Positions 41,626 to 51,206 are shown, numbered from the stretch's first letter. The stretch is 64,000 nt of DNA from Bordetella parapertussis (GCA_945866125.1 CAMBFZ010000008.1:1-64000); one strand, 5' to 3'. The notes: generated by a model not told the origin, from the sequence alone. Made by a program: numbers and translations.

Positions 41626-42768
41626 ATGACAAAACCGTTGATGGGCCGTCAGAGTTTTATCCAGGGAGTAGAAGTTTTTCATCAAGCGCAACGCGCTGAT
41701 CAAAGCGTGATTTTTTCTAAATCTACAGGCGGAATCCGGCGGACGACGCTATTTGAAAGGGCATCAGACTGGCTTGAAAATTTGTTGAAAGGAGATCAGC
41801 ATAAAACACAATGGCGAGAATTTAATGCGTTACATGCCAGAGTGCATCTCATCAAGCAGCTAAATAATGAAATTAGCATGCATATCTCTCATCAAGAAGC
41901 GCCGGTGCAATATCCGAATATTACCGATGAAATTAATGAAGCGTCCGAAAAGATTGTCGACGAACTATTGCGTCCATCCCTCAAAAATTCTGAAGATCGC
42001 CTGGCGACTGCATTAGCATTAAATAGCCCAAAAAAATTGGGCGAAACGCCGATCGAAGTTGCCCTTCGCCACATAAAAACGATAAACAAAAATGCGCTGT
42101 CAAATCCTGTCCAGTTTGAATTTATAAAATTAGAAGTCAACCATCAAGTTGAACAATATAGCCTGGACAGGCTTGGCGATAAAGCGCCAATAATCCCAGT
42201 AACGATCAGCTCAATAATTAGCACCGAATTAAAACCGACCGCATCGAAACATAACTTATCCAAGGTTACTGACCTCAAAATTCTCCAAGATGCCAGCCAC
42301 ATCGAAAAACGAACAGGCGTCATTCCTCGTGTCGCGCTCGATATAGCAAAACTCATGCAGCGTGACGAGTTAAATTTGACACAGCAAAAACTTCTGACGC
42401 AAGACGAAAAGTATCGCATCGCTGGAGAAGTTTATACCAAGGCAGAACGATATTTGTATCGATACAACTCAAAAAATAAGACGAAAGATAATCAAACGAA
42501 GTCTTTATCTGTCGCAAAATTTATCCAGGCCGAATTGACCAAACAAGGCGAGAAAATTATTTCTCAACGACCTAAATTCTGGGGACTAAACGATTCATAT
42601 AAACAACAGACGGAACGAGAAATTAAAGAAGAGAACGCACACCGCGCGCAGATGGGAATCCAAAAACTATCGCCGCAGGATGAATTGGCAATTATCCAAA
42701 TGAATCGAAAACAGCAAAATAATATGCAACCAGTAGTAGCCGATCGTGTTCGTAGAAGGCACCCATAA
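41626..42768 (+). CDS. Unrecognised helical protein, paralogue A
   Basis: I do not recognise this 380-residue protein. It is highly charged and helical, with no signal peptide or membrane segment, and its codons are rich in A and T, unlike the flanking genes. Residues 37-88 (TLFERASDWLENLLKGDQHK) align with 35-85 of the protein at 43314-44348 (LYLHEKLANFAQDFFRGSQ). Residues about 230-278 contain a module AxDIAKLM...LTQDEKYRIAGEV that resembles FAKMM...LPEQEQFKIAGLV of that protein. The C-terminus is basic and Gln-rich. It may be a secreted effector or toxin-like factor, but no function can be assigned. Confidence 0.6.
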   Translation: MTKPLMGRQSFIQGVEVFHQAQRADQSVIFSKSTGGIRRTTLFERASDWLENLLKGDQHKTQWREFNALHARVHLIKQLNNEISMHISHQEAPVQYPNITDEINEASEKIVDELLRPSLKNSEDRLATALALNSPKKLGETPIEVALRHIKTINKNALSNPVQFEFIKLEVNHQVEQYSLDRLGDKAPIIPVTISSIISTELKPTASKHNLSKVTDLKILQDASHIEKRTGVIPRVALDIAKLMQRDELNLTQQKLLTQDEKYRIAGEVYTKAERYLYRYNSKNKTKDNQTKSLSVAKFIQAELTKQGEKIISQRPKFWGLNDSYKQQTEREIKEENAHRAQMGIQKLSPQDELAIIQMNRKQQNNMQPVVADRVRRRHP

Positions 42769-43313
42769 TTTTATCCATGCTAATTTTAGTTACCTGCCGA
42801 CCCGCAAACTTCGTTATTTTTTAGCTTTCGATTCATCTCGTCTATTAATCCAAGCAAGTAGTTCGCCGACATTACATTGCTTGATCGCAGCGACACGCAA
42901 TCAAATTCTGTCGATGGCCAAGTAGCCACGGCTTCGGTACATGCTTGGCCTACCACCTTACCCGCATCTTTCATCTCCTCCGCCGCAGCGCATTCATGCA
43001 CTGCTCACTTCAAAACACCCCTCGCACCCAAAGCAGAGCGCATTATTCAAGAGTCCGGCAACACGCCTATCAATAACTGTCATCAAATTATTTATATCGC
43101 GATCAGAAAATTAATTCAGGGCAACTGTTTAGGGAACAAAAGCCAACAGAAATACACAGATTATGGCTATCGAACAAATATTCACTCGTGAGCACGACCA
43201 CAATCGCTGATCTTATCGCACCTTTGCTATGCAAAAATATCAAATCACCCGGATGGGGTGGTGGTGCTGAGTCTGATTCGATTGATCTTCAAGCTAAATA
43301 ATTAAACATTACT
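42769..43313. other. Intergenic region between the two paralogues
   Basis: These 545 bases have no plus-strand gene that I can support. A minus-strand frame at 42786-43001 may encode a small protein and is listed separately. The rest shows no recognisable repeat or RNA. G+C drops toward the right. Confidence 0.5.
42786..43001 (-). CDS. Possible small protein between island paralogues
   Basis: A 71-codon minus-strand frame includes an internal ATG (residue 10) that has GGAGG immediately before it, giving MKDAGKVVGQACTEAVATW and so on. The sequence is mildly amphipathic and has three or four cysteines, with no recognised family. Position opposite to the two paralogues could fit a chaperone or immunity role, which is only a guess. 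It may also be a chance frame. Confidence 0.25.
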   Translation of the reverse strand: MHECAAAEEMKDAGKVVGQACTEAVATWPSTEFDCVSLRSSNVMSANYLLGLIDEMNRKLKNNEVCGSAGN

Positions 43314-44348
43314 ATGCGCCCAATTACTACGCAGTCATTCCTCACAGATTTGCATACCTTGAAAGAGGCCTTCTCCAGCGGTAACGATGTTAAAAAATCG
43401 GAAACCACCGGGCAATTACGTACTCTTTATTTACATGAGAAATTAGCCAATTTTGCGCAGGATTTTTTTCGGGGCAGTCAATCCAAAATAGACCGGCGTC
43501 TGGACTATAAAGAAAATGCGAAGAAACACATAGTGGAAAAAATGGCCAACTTTATCTCTGCTTCTATTGGAAATAAACCGGGCAATGATGCTTTCCAACA
43601 TGTTTATTATCGTTCAGAAACCACCATTCAGGCGTCTTCTAAAAATTTCGTAGAAAACTATATTGACAACATCGAAGCGCAGGGAAAACTTGCGCTTCCG
43701 GATAAAGAAATTAAAAATATTGTAGACACAAATTACCCCTCACTTAACTTAGCATCAGAAGAAAAAGATAATTTGAAGGCAATACAAGGAGAATTTTTAA
43801 AAATCAATAATTTAGTCGCCACCGTTTTGCCTGCGGCAAGCTGGATTAAGAAGAATATAGGTTGGGAGGGCGATCAGGCAATAAAATTTGCAAAAATGAT
43901 GTCTAATTCAGCATTAGAAGGATTGCCCGAACAAGAGCAATTTAAGATTGCGGGACTGGTCTTGGATGCAACAAGAAAACTCATCGATTCCAATAAATCT
44001 GAATTAGCGATAACAAAAGAAACGATAGAAGTGTTTCAGGATGCCAGATTTACAGCTCTTGCAACCGAAGCCGCAATCCGGCTTTTACCGCAGCAAAATA
44101 ATCCGCTTGCAAATGCCACTAACCAGGACGATCCAACAAAAAATCGCGAAATTAGACAGGAAGAGCACCGCAACTGGATTAACAAGCATGCTCCCGGCAT
44201 CCATACTGATGAACAGATTACTGACATATCAAAAAAAATGTCGCTGAACAAAATAGAAGGGTTCACAACTCAACAAAAATACGATTTAGTTTTAACACTT
44301 AATCCTCTTCTTAAACTGAGACCCGAAACAAATTCAAATCTCAACTAG
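43314..44348 (+). CDS. Unrecognised helical protein, paralogue B
   Basis: I do not recognise this 344-residue protein. It is charged, helical, and lacks a signal peptide. Residues 35-85 and about 182-224 resemble the corresponding parts of the protein at 41626-42768. A second copy of the FAKMM/LEGLPEQEQFKIAG module occurs at 293-335 (ISKKMSLNKIEGFTTQQKYDLV), so the module is repeated within this protein. A+T-rich codon use marks it as foreign to its surroundings. No ribosome binding site is obvious before ATG 43314. Confidence 0.55.
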   Translation: MRPITTQSFLTDLHTLKEAFSSGNDVKKSETTGQLRTLYLHEKLANFAQDFFRGSQSKIDRRLDYKENAKKHIVEKMANFISASIGNKPGNDAFQHVYYRSETTIQASSKNFVENYIDNIEAQGKLALPDKEIKNIVDTNYPSLNLASEEKDNLKAIQGEFLKINNLVATVLPAASWIKKNIGWEGDQAIKFAKMMSNSALEGLPEQEQFKIAGLVLDATRKLIDSNKSELAITKETIEVFQDARFTALATEAAIRLLPQQNNPLANATNQDDPTKNREIRQEEHRNWINKHAPGIHTDEQITDISKKMSLNKIEGFTTQQKYDLVLTLNPLLKLRPETNSNLN

Positions 44349-44424
44349 TTTTCTCACCTTGCTATCGCCATCAACACGCTACGATGAGCCCAGCCTCACC
44401 AGCCAACCTTAGCTGCCGCAAAAA

Positions 44425-44453
44425 AGCCGTCAGATTTAAATAATCTGACGGCT
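44425..44453 (-). terminator. Rho-independent terminator of the pdh operon
   Basis: AGCCGTCAGATT and AATCTGACGGCT form a perfect 12-base stem with a 5-base loop. On the minus strand, it is followed by TTTTTT, so it terminates transcripts from lpdA. It lies 38 bases after the lpdA stop. Confidence 0.85.
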
Positions 44454-44491
44454 TCACTGACGATAAAACAGCAGTGCCGTGTCGGTACTGC

Positions 44492-46249
44492 TTATTTCTT
44501 CGGCAAATACAAATCGGTAATACTTCCCAGACCCATTTCAGCAGCAAACATCGGCGTCTCCGATAGGGTCGGATGCGCGTGTACCGTCAAAGCCAGATCC
44601 TCTAGATCTGCTCCCATTTCCATCGCCAGCACAGTCTCGGCGAGCAACTCACCGGCGTTTACGCCGACAATGCCGGCGCCGATGATGCGCTTGGTAGTCG
44701 GATCCCACAAGAGTTTGGTGATGCCGTCGTCGCGCCCCATCGCCAGCGCACGGCCTGAGGCGGCCCACGGAAAACTGGCCTTTTCAAACGCAATGCCTTT
44801 GGCTTTGGCTTCAGTCTCGGTCACGCCCATCCACGCGATCTCGGGATCGGTATACGCAACGGAGGGAATCGTCATGGCATCAAACTCGACCTTGTGGCCG
44901 GCGATGACTTCAGCGGCGACCTTGGCTTCGTTGGTGGCCTTGTGGGCCAGCATCGGATCACCGCAAATGTCGCCAATGGCGAAGATGTGCGGCACGTTGG
45001 TGCGCTGCTGACGGTCGGCTGGAATAAAGCCACGTTCGTTGACGATGACACCGGCTTTGTCAGCACCAATATCACGACCATTCGGACGTCGGCCCACTGC
45101 CATCAAGACCATGTCATACAGCTGCGGCTCTGCCGGCGCGCCGTCACCTTCGAAACTGGCGAGCAGGCCGTTGGCGCGCGCCTCGAGTTTGGTGACCTTG
45201 GTTTTAAGATAAATTGCTTCGTAGCGTTTCTCGATGCGCTTGTGCAAAGGCTTGACGATGTCGCGATCGGCCGCTGGGATCAGGCCGTCGGCGAATTCAA
45301 CAACGGTGACTTTACTGCCCAAGGCATCGTATACACAGGCCATCTCGAGACCAATGATGCCCCCGCCAATCACGAGCAGGCGCTTGGGGATCTGACGCAA
45401 TTCCAGCGCGCCAGTGGAGTCAATCAGGCGCGGATCGTCGTAGGGAAAGCCTGGAATCTTGACGACCGACGAGCCCGCCGCAATGACCGCATGGCGAAAC
45501 GCAATGACCTTGCTGCCCTCAGCTGTGTCGACAGTCAGTGTGTACGGCGACGAAAAAGCAGCCTTGCCCGTGACGACTTGAACCTTACGCGCCTTGGCCA
45601 GACCCGACAGCCCCCCGGTAAGTTTTTTAATCACACTGTCTTTCCAGCCACGCAGTGCATCTAGCTCGATCTGCGGCTTGGACATTTTGACGCCGAAGTG
45701 GGACATCTCTTCGGCTTCGGTGATGACTTTCGCCGCATGTAGCAGCGCCTTGGATGGAATACAGCCGACGTTTAAGCAGACGCCACCAAGCGAAGCGAAG
45801 CGCTCAACCAGCACGACTTTTTGGCCAAGATCGGCTGCACGAAACGCCGCCGTGTAGCCGCCGGGACCGGCGCCCAGCACTAAGGTGTCGCATTCAATGT
45901 CGGCTTTGCCTGAAAAGCTTGCGGCGACTGGTGTGGCGATCGGTGTGGTGACTGAGGCTGGGATCGTGGCAGTCGCAGCAGCCACGGGCGCCGCAGCAGG
46001 CGCGGCAGCGGCACTGGTTTCCAATATGAGCAACAGCGATCCCTCGGCGACCTTGTCACCGATTTTGACTTTGAGCTCTTTGACAACGCCGGCCTGATTG
46101 CACGGAATTTCCATGCTGGCCTTGTCGGACTCGACAGTAATCAGCGACTGGTCGACTTTGACCGTGTCGCCGGGTTTGACCAGCAATTCAATGACTTCGA
46201 CTTCTTTGAAGTCGCCGATATCAGGGACTTTGATTTCTACCAGGCTCAT
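44492..46249 (-). CDS. lpdA: Dihydrolipoyl dehydrogenase with lipoyl domain (E3)
   Basis: This is the E3 component of pyruvate dehydrogenase, which reoxidises dihydrolipoamide with NAD. Residues 1-80 form a lipoyl domain (lipoyl Lys in TVESDKASMEIP), an Ala/Pro-rich linker follows, and then the flavoprotein with CDTLVLGAGPGGYTAAFRAA, the redox-active pair in GGVCLNVGCIPSK, and the catalytic His in HAHPTLSE. Length is 585 residues, the type with a lipoyl domain found in several betaproteobacteria. It follows the proteasome-like gene by 16 bases in the operon. Confidence 0.94.
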   Translation of the reverse strand: MSLVEIKVPDIGDFKEVEVIELLVKPGDTVKVDQSLITVESDKASMEIPCNQAGVVKELKVKIGDKVAEGSLLLILETSAAAAPAAAPVAAATATIPASVTTPIATPVAASFSGKADIECDTLVLGAGPGGYTAAFRAADLGQKVVLVERFASLGGVCLNVGCIPSKALLHAAKVITEAEEMSHFGVKMSKPQIELDALRGWKDSVIKKLTGGLSGLAKARKVQVVTGKAAFSSPYTLTVDTAEGSKVIAFRHAVIAAGSSVVKIPGFPYDDPRLIDSTGALELRQIPKRLLVIGGGIIGLEMACVYDALGSKVTVVEFADGLIPAADRDIVKPLHKRIEKRYEAIYLKTKVTKLEARANGLLASFEGDGAPAEPQLYDMVLMAVGRRPNGRDIGADKAGVIVNERGFIPADRQQRTNVPHIFAIGDICGDPMLAHKATNEAKVAAEVIAGHKVEFDAMTIPSVAYTDPEIAWMGVTETEAKAKGIAFEKASFPWAASGRALAMGRDDGITKLLWDPTTKRIIGAGIVGVNAGELLAETVLAMEMGADLEDLALTVHAHPTLSETPMFAAEMGLGSITDLYLPKK

Positions 46250-46265
46250 TATTTTTACTCCGGTT

Positions 46266-46832
46266 TTACTTCATCGGAAAAGACATGATTTTGCAGGGCA
46301 AGGACGAACTTTTGTCAAACTCGGCCCCGGCTTGTACTCCCAGCTCAGCAATGGCGGGCGCTGAATCCAGCCCGTCATAGCTTGCATACATCGCCCCTAA
46401 CGCAAAGGTTTTGCCGCTGCCGATCGCCCAAAAACGATCAAAGCTAAAAACCTCGCGATAGGAGTACACACCAAAGATACCGTACGGATTAGCAATCAGA
46501 GTCGTGATTTGTGAGGACTCATAGGGATCGTCCTCTTCCTCTTTGGTGTTGAGAAAATATTTTTCTTTCAGGATTTGGTGCACCCGCGTGAACGTTTCGA
46601 AGACTTCTTCGCGCGACGTCAGCCGGCAATCTTCGCCCATGTCGGTGAGCAGTTTTTTCATCACCGGAAAATGCGCGGTGGTACCGGCTAGCGAAATATA
46701 CGACTCTCCCACCTGAATGATTTTGTCATTGGCTTCATACGCTTGCGACAGCCGCGTGTCACCAAAAGTGACCAGCGAATCGGCCGCTATCGCAATGCTG
46801 TTATTTTTTCGGACAACGACGCAAGTGGTCAT
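46266..46832 (-). CDS. Betaproteobacterial proteasome homologue (BPH)-like Ntn hydrolase
   Basis: This is a T1-family Ntn hydrolase related to HslV and the proteasome beta subunit. After removal of Met1 the chain starts TTCVVVRKNNSIAIAADS, with the nucleophile Thr1, Asp17 and the Lys equivalent to HslV Lys33 at Lys36 (DKII). It has 188 residues and no visible ATPase partner next to it. A family of such proteins, BPH, forms double rings in betaproteobacteria; its natural substrate is not established to my knowledge. It lies between aceF (8 bases) and lpdA (16 bases) in the same operon, which is odd for a protease. Confidence 0.82.
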   Translation of the reverse strand: MTTCVVVRKNNSIAIAADSLVTFGDTRLSQAYEANDKIIQVGESYISLAGTTAHFPVMKKLLTDMGEDCRLTSREEVFETFTRVHQILKEKYFLNTKEEEDDPYESSQITTLIANPYGIFGVYSYREVFSFDRFWAIGSGKTFALGAMYASYDGLDSAPAIAELGVQAGAEFDKSSSLPCKIMSFPMK

Positions 46833-46840
46833 GGCACGAA

Positions 46841-48142
46841 TCAGAGCAGCGTCTTGCGCATGTCAGCGAGCACCTCACCAAGATAAACGCTAAAGCGCGC
46901 ACCCATGGCACCATCAATGACCCGATGATCATAAGAGAGCGACATCGGCATCATCAGTCGTGGCACAAACTGTTTGCCATCCCACACCGGCTTGATGGCC
47001 GATTTGGATAAACCCAGAATCGCCACTTCGGGTGCGTTAATGATTGGTGTGAAAGCCAGACCACCAATGCCGCCGAGCGATGAAATGGTAAAACTCGCAC
47101 CCTGCATGTCGGCAGGCTTGAGCTTGCCATCACGCGCCTGCGCAGAGAGCTCGCCCATTTCACGGGCAATATCAGCGATCCCTTTTTGATCGACGTTTTT
47201 CACGACCGGCACCACGAGTCCGTTTGGCGTGTCGGCAGCAAAACCGATGTTGTAATACTGCTTGAGGATCAGGTTTTCACCTGTGGCGTCGAGCGAGGCA
47301 TTAAATGCGGGGAATTTTTTCAACGCTGAGACGCTGGCTTTGATCACAAATGCCAGCATCGTGAGCTTGACGCCCGACTTGGACAAAGCATCGTTGGCGC
47401 TCTTGCGAAAGGCTTCGAGTTCAGTAATGTCGGCTTCATCAAACTGCGTCACATGGGGCATGGTCACCCAGTTGCGATGCAAATTGGGTCCGCTGATTTT
47501 TTTGATGCGCGAGAGCGGCTGCAATTCGGTGCTGCCAAATTTGGAGAAATCCAGCGAGGGCCACGGCAACAGCGACAAGCCGGCACCACTACTCACGCTA
47601 CCGCTCGCTGACGACGCGGCACCGCCGTTGCGGATCACACCCTTCACATAGCCTTGCACGTCGTCGAGCAAGACACGGCCTTTGGGGCCGCTGCCTGCGA
47701 CCTGCGACAAATCCACTCCAAGCTCACGCGCAAATTTGCGTATTGACGGCGACGCGTGGGCTTTTTGACCGTGATTAGAAATAGCGGCTGGCATGGGCGC
47801 AGGGATAGGCGCCGATGCAGCGACAGGGGCTACCACAGCAGCAGCCACAGGCACTGCCACGGTGGCAGCAGCAACCGATGTGGTAGCAGCAGCCGGCGCC
47901 GCATCCGCCGCTTCCAGCATCAGAATCAAGGATCCTTCCGCGACCTTATCGCCGACTTTTATCTTCAGCTCTTTGACGACACCGGCATGGCTGCTCGGTA
48001 TCTCCATACTGGCTTTATCCGACTCCACCGTAATGAGCGATTGCTCGGCTTTGACGGTATCACCGGGTTTAACCAGCAGTTCGATGACTTCAACTTCTTT
48101 AAAGTCACCGATATCCGGGACATTGATTTGAATCAGGCTCAT
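46841..48142 (-). CDS. aceF: Pyruvate dehydrogenase E2 (dihydrolipoyl acetyltransferase)
   Basis: This is the core subunit that passes the acetyl group to CoA. The N-terminal lipoyl domain has the lipoyl Lys in VESDKASMEIPSS, an Ala/Pro-rich linker follows, then the E3-binding domain (PSIRKFARELGVDLSQVAGSG) and the catalytic domain with the SYDHRVIDGAMGARF active-site His. It has only one lipoyl domain in 433 residues, while some E. coli-type E2s have three. It lies between aceE and the BPH-like gene. Confidence 0.94.
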   Translation of the reverse strand: MSLIQINVPDIGDFKEVEVIELLVKPGDTVKAEQSLITVESDKASMEIPSSHAGVVKELKIKVGDKVAEGSLILMLEAADAAPAAATTSVAAATVAVPVAAAVVAPVAASAPIPAPMPAAISNHGQKAHASPSIRKFARELGVDLSQVAGSGPKGRVLLDDVQGYVKGVIRNGGAASSASGSVSSGAGLSLLPWPSLDFSKFGSTELQPLSRIKKISGPNLHRNWVTMPHVTQFDEADITELEAFRKSANDALSKSGVKLTMLAFVIKASVSALKKFPAFNASLDATGENLILKQYYNIGFAADTPNGLVVPVVKNVDQKGIADIAREMGELSAQARDGKLKPADMQGASFTISSLGGIGGLAFTPIINAPEVAILGLSKSAIKPVWDGKQFVPRLMMPMSLSYDHRVIDGAMGARFSVYLGEVLADMRKTLL

Positions 48143-48207
48143 GGCGCGCTCCGCTCTGCCCTCTCTCCACAGGAGGGAAGAATTTAGTTTAGGTAAGTAG
48201 TCAGGCG

Positions 48208-50907
48208 TTACTGCGTAACCGGGTTGGGCTTATTACTATCAATCCCGTATTTTTCGATGGCGCGGGTAACCACCGCTACATCAATGCTGCCGGCTTCAGC
48301 CAGCGTTTTGAGCGCTGCGATAGTAACAAAATAGCGGTTGACCTCGAAAAATTCACGCAATTTGGCCCGTGTATCCGAGCGGCCAAATCCGTCGGTACCG
48401 AGCACCTTGTAGCCGCGACCTTTGGGGATGAACGCACGAATTTGTTCGGCATAAGTGCGCATATAGTCAGTCGCTGCAATGACGGGACCTTCGCTGCCAG
48501 CGAGACATTGCGTGACATAGGCCAGGCGCGGTGTTTTTGAGGCCGGGTTGAGCATGTTCCAGCGCTCTGCATCCTGCCCGTCGCGCGCCAATAAAGTAAA
48601 CGAAGGTGCAGACCAAATATCGGCGGCAATATCCCAGTCTTGCTCAAGCAAGTCGGCCGCTGCAATGACCTCGCGCAAAATGGTACCGGAGCCCATGAGC
48701 TGCACGCGCTGCTTGGATTTTTTGGTGCTGGCTTTCAAACGGTACAGGCCTTTGAGAATGCCCTCTTCCTGACCAGGCTGCAGCCCCGGATGGCTGTAGT
48801 TTTCGTTCATCAGGGTGATGTAATAAAACACGTCTTCCTGATTGCCGATCATGCGGCGCAGACCATCATGCAAAATCACCCCGACTTCATGCGCGAAGGT
48901 CGGGTCATAGGGCATGCAGTTGGGAATGGTCGAGGCAAGAACGTGACTGTGACCATCTTCGTGCTGCAGGCCTTCCCCGTTGAGGGTAGTGCGCCCAGCG
49001 GTACCGCCAAGCAAAAAGCCGCGCGCGCGCATGTCGCCTGCCGCCCAAGCCAGGTCGCCAATGCGCTGCAAGCCAAACATGGAATAGAAAGTATAGAAGG
49101 GAATCATCGCCCGATTGTTGGTCGAGTACGATGTGGCTGCGGCAATCCACGAACTCATCGCACCGGCTTCGTTGATCCCTTCTTGCAAAATCTGTCCGGC
49201 CTTGTCTTCGCGGTAGTAGCTGACCTGATCTTTATCAACCGGCTCATAGAGCTGCCCTTGCTGACTGAAAATGCCGATCTGACGGAACAAACCTTCCATA
49301 CCAAAGGTGCGCGCTTCGTCGACCAAAATAGGCACGACACGATTACCAAGCGTGGCGTCGCGTAGCAAAATCGTCAGCATGCGGACATAGGCTTGGGTGG
49401 TTGAGATTTCGCGGCCTTCTGCAGTCGGATCAAGCACTGCCTGAAAGGTCGACAGCGGCGGCACCGGCAAACTATCATCGGCTTTGCGACGGCGCTGCGG
49501 CAAATAACCACCGAGTTGTTTACGCCGCTCCTGCAGGTAAATCATTTCGGGGGAATCATCGGCGGGTTTGAAAAACGGCACATCATGCAGCTGCGCATCC
49601 GACACCGGAATTCCAAAGCGATCCCGCATTTCGCGAATGGCGTCGTCATCAAGTTTTTTGGTCTGGTGCGCGGTGTTGCGCGCCTCGCCAGATTTGCCCA
49701 TGCCATAGCCCTTGACGGTCTTGACTAGCAAGACGGTAGGCTGACCTTTGTGTTCTTGTGCAGTTTTAAAACCGGCGTAAATTTTGTGAGGATCGTGGCC
49801 GCCGCGTGTCAGACGCCAGATGTCATCGTCCGACATGTTGGCCACCAGCTCGAGCAGCTTGGGATGCTTGCCAAAGAAATTTTTGCGCACATAGGCGCCA
49901 TCTTTCGCTTTGTAGTTTTGGTATTCGCCGTCGACTGTTTCCATCATCACGCGCTGCAAGATGCCTTCTTTATCGCGAGCGAGTAATTCGTCCCAGCCCG
50001 GACCCCAGATGACTTTGATCACGTTCCAGCCTGCACCGCGGAAGTCGGCTTCGAGCTCTTGAATGATTTTGCCGTTGCCACGCACCGGGCCATCCAGCCG
50101 CTGCAAATTGCAGTTGACCACGAAGATCAGATTGTCGAGCATTTCGCGACCGGCCATGCCAATGGCACCCATCGATTCGGGCTCGTCCATCTCGCCATCG
50201 CCGCAAAAAGCCCAGACCTTGCGTGGCGCCGTATCGGCGATTTGCCGTGCATGCAAATACTTCAGAAAACGCGCCTGGTAGATAGCCATCAGTGGCCCGA
50301 GACCCATCGACACTGTCGGGAATTGCCAGAAGTCCGGCATCAGTTTGGGATGCGGATACGAGGACAGACCCTTGCCGTCGACCTCGCGACGGAAGTTGAG
50401 CATTTGCTCTTCCGTGAGCCGGCCTTCAAGGAACGCACGGGCGTAGATGCCGGGCGAAGAATGACCTTGTATATAAAGCAGATCGCCGCCATGGTGTTCG
50501 GTGGGTGCATGCCAAAAATGATTGAAGCCGATGCCCAGCATATTGGCCAGCGACGCAAAGCTGGAAATATGACCACCAAGATCGCCGTCAGCGCGATTGG
50601 CCTTGACCACCATCGCCATCGCGTTCCAGCGCATATAAGAGCGCAGCCGTTCTTCCAACTCCAGATTGCCCGGGCAGTGCTCACCGAGATGAGCGGGAAT
50701 GGTGTTGACGTAAGCAGTGTTGCTTGAGAAAGGGATATGCGCACCGCGGCGGCGCGCCAGATCAACCATGCGCTCAAGCAAATAATGCGCGCGTTCCGGG
50801 CCTTCATTGTCCAACACTGCTTCGAGCGCGTCGAGCCACTCCTGGGTTTCCATCACATCCGGGTCATTGGCGGCTTGCGCCAAAATTACGTCGATCTGCG
50901 CTGACAT
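48208..50907 (-). CDS. aceE: Pyruvate dehydrogenase E1, homodimeric
   Basis: This thiamine diphosphate enzyme decarboxylates pyruvate and reductively acetylates the lipoyl domain. It is the 899-residue homodimeric AceE type, seen by HISSFASLANMLGIGFNHFWHA, the ThDP motif GDGEMDEPES...NCNLQRLDGPV and the later LLGGTAGRTTLNGEGLQHEDGHS. The start ATG 50907 has AAGGAG 10 bases upstream. It is first in the operon aceE-aceF-BPH-lpdA and divergent from folD. Confidence 0.95.
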   Translation of the reverse strand: MSAQIDVILAQAANDPDVMETQEWLDALEAVLDNEGPERAHYLLERMVDLARRRGAHIPFSSNTAYVNTIPAHLGEHCPGNLELEERLRSYMRWNAMAMVVKANRADGDLGGHISSFASLANMLGIGFNHFWHAPTEHHGGDLLYIQGHSSPGIYARAFLEGRLTEEQMLNFRREVDGKGLSSYPHPKLMPDFWQFPTVSMGLGPLMAIYQARFLKYLHARQIADTAPRKVWAFCGDGEMDEPESMGAIGMAGREMLDNLIFVVNCNLQRLDGPVRGNGKIIQELEADFRGAGWNVIKVIWGPGWDELLARDKEGILQRVMMETVDGEYQNYKAKDGAYVRKNFFGKHPKLLELVANMSDDDIWRLTRGGHDPHKIYAGFKTAQEHKGQPTVLLVKTVKGYGMGKSGEARNTAHQTKKLDDDAIREMRDRFGIPVSDAQLHDVPFFKPADDSPEMIYLQERRKQLGGYLPQRRRKADDSLPVPPLSTFQAVLDPTAEGREISTTQAYVRMLTILLRDATLGNRVVPILVDEARTFGMEGLFRQIGIFSQQGQLYEPVDKDQVSYYREDKAGQILQEGINEAGAMSSWIAAATSYSTNNRAMIPFYTFYSMFGLQRIGDLAWAAGDMRARGFLLGGTAGRTTLNGEGLQHEDGHSHVLASTIPNCMPYDPTFAHEVGVILHDGLRRMIGNQEDVFYYITLMNENYSHPGLQPGQEEGILKGLYRLKASTKKSKQRVQLMGSGTILREVIAAADLLEQDWDIAADIWSAPSFTLLARDGQDAERWNMLNPASKTPRLAYVTQCLAGSEGPVIAATDYMRTYAEQIRAFIPKGRGYKVLGTDGFGRSDTRAKLREFFEVNRYFVTIAALKTLAEAGSIDVAVVTRAIEKYGIDSNKPNPVTQ

Positions 50908-51206
50908 ACGAGAGTCTCCTTCTGTTTTTGTGCTGGCCTGGTTTGCAACGGATAAACAATCGCACGATACCGCGTATCGGCAACTGTTTCCAACGCAAAC
51001 CGAAGTTTATCAGGACTTCCTGAAATTTTCAAAATACGATATATGATTTCATAATACGAAATTTAACTACGCTGCAAGTCATGCGGGGGCTTTAATGTAA
51101 TCGGCAAACAAGCCCGAAAAAGTCGGGAACGCAGAGGCTTTGCCCGGCATCAAACAGCGCGCGCCTTATAATCTCGGATTCTCCTCAACCGTTTGCGATC
51201 GAGTCC
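50908..51206. promoter_or_regulatory. Divergent aceE/folD intergenic region
   Basis: This 299-base region drives aceE leftward and probably folD rightward. A very AT-rich core at 51020-51065 contains the palindrome GAAATTTTC and two direct copies of AATACGA about 20 bases apart, a possible binding site for an operon regulator. The region between 51066 and 51206 shows nothing I can name. Confidence 0.4.
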
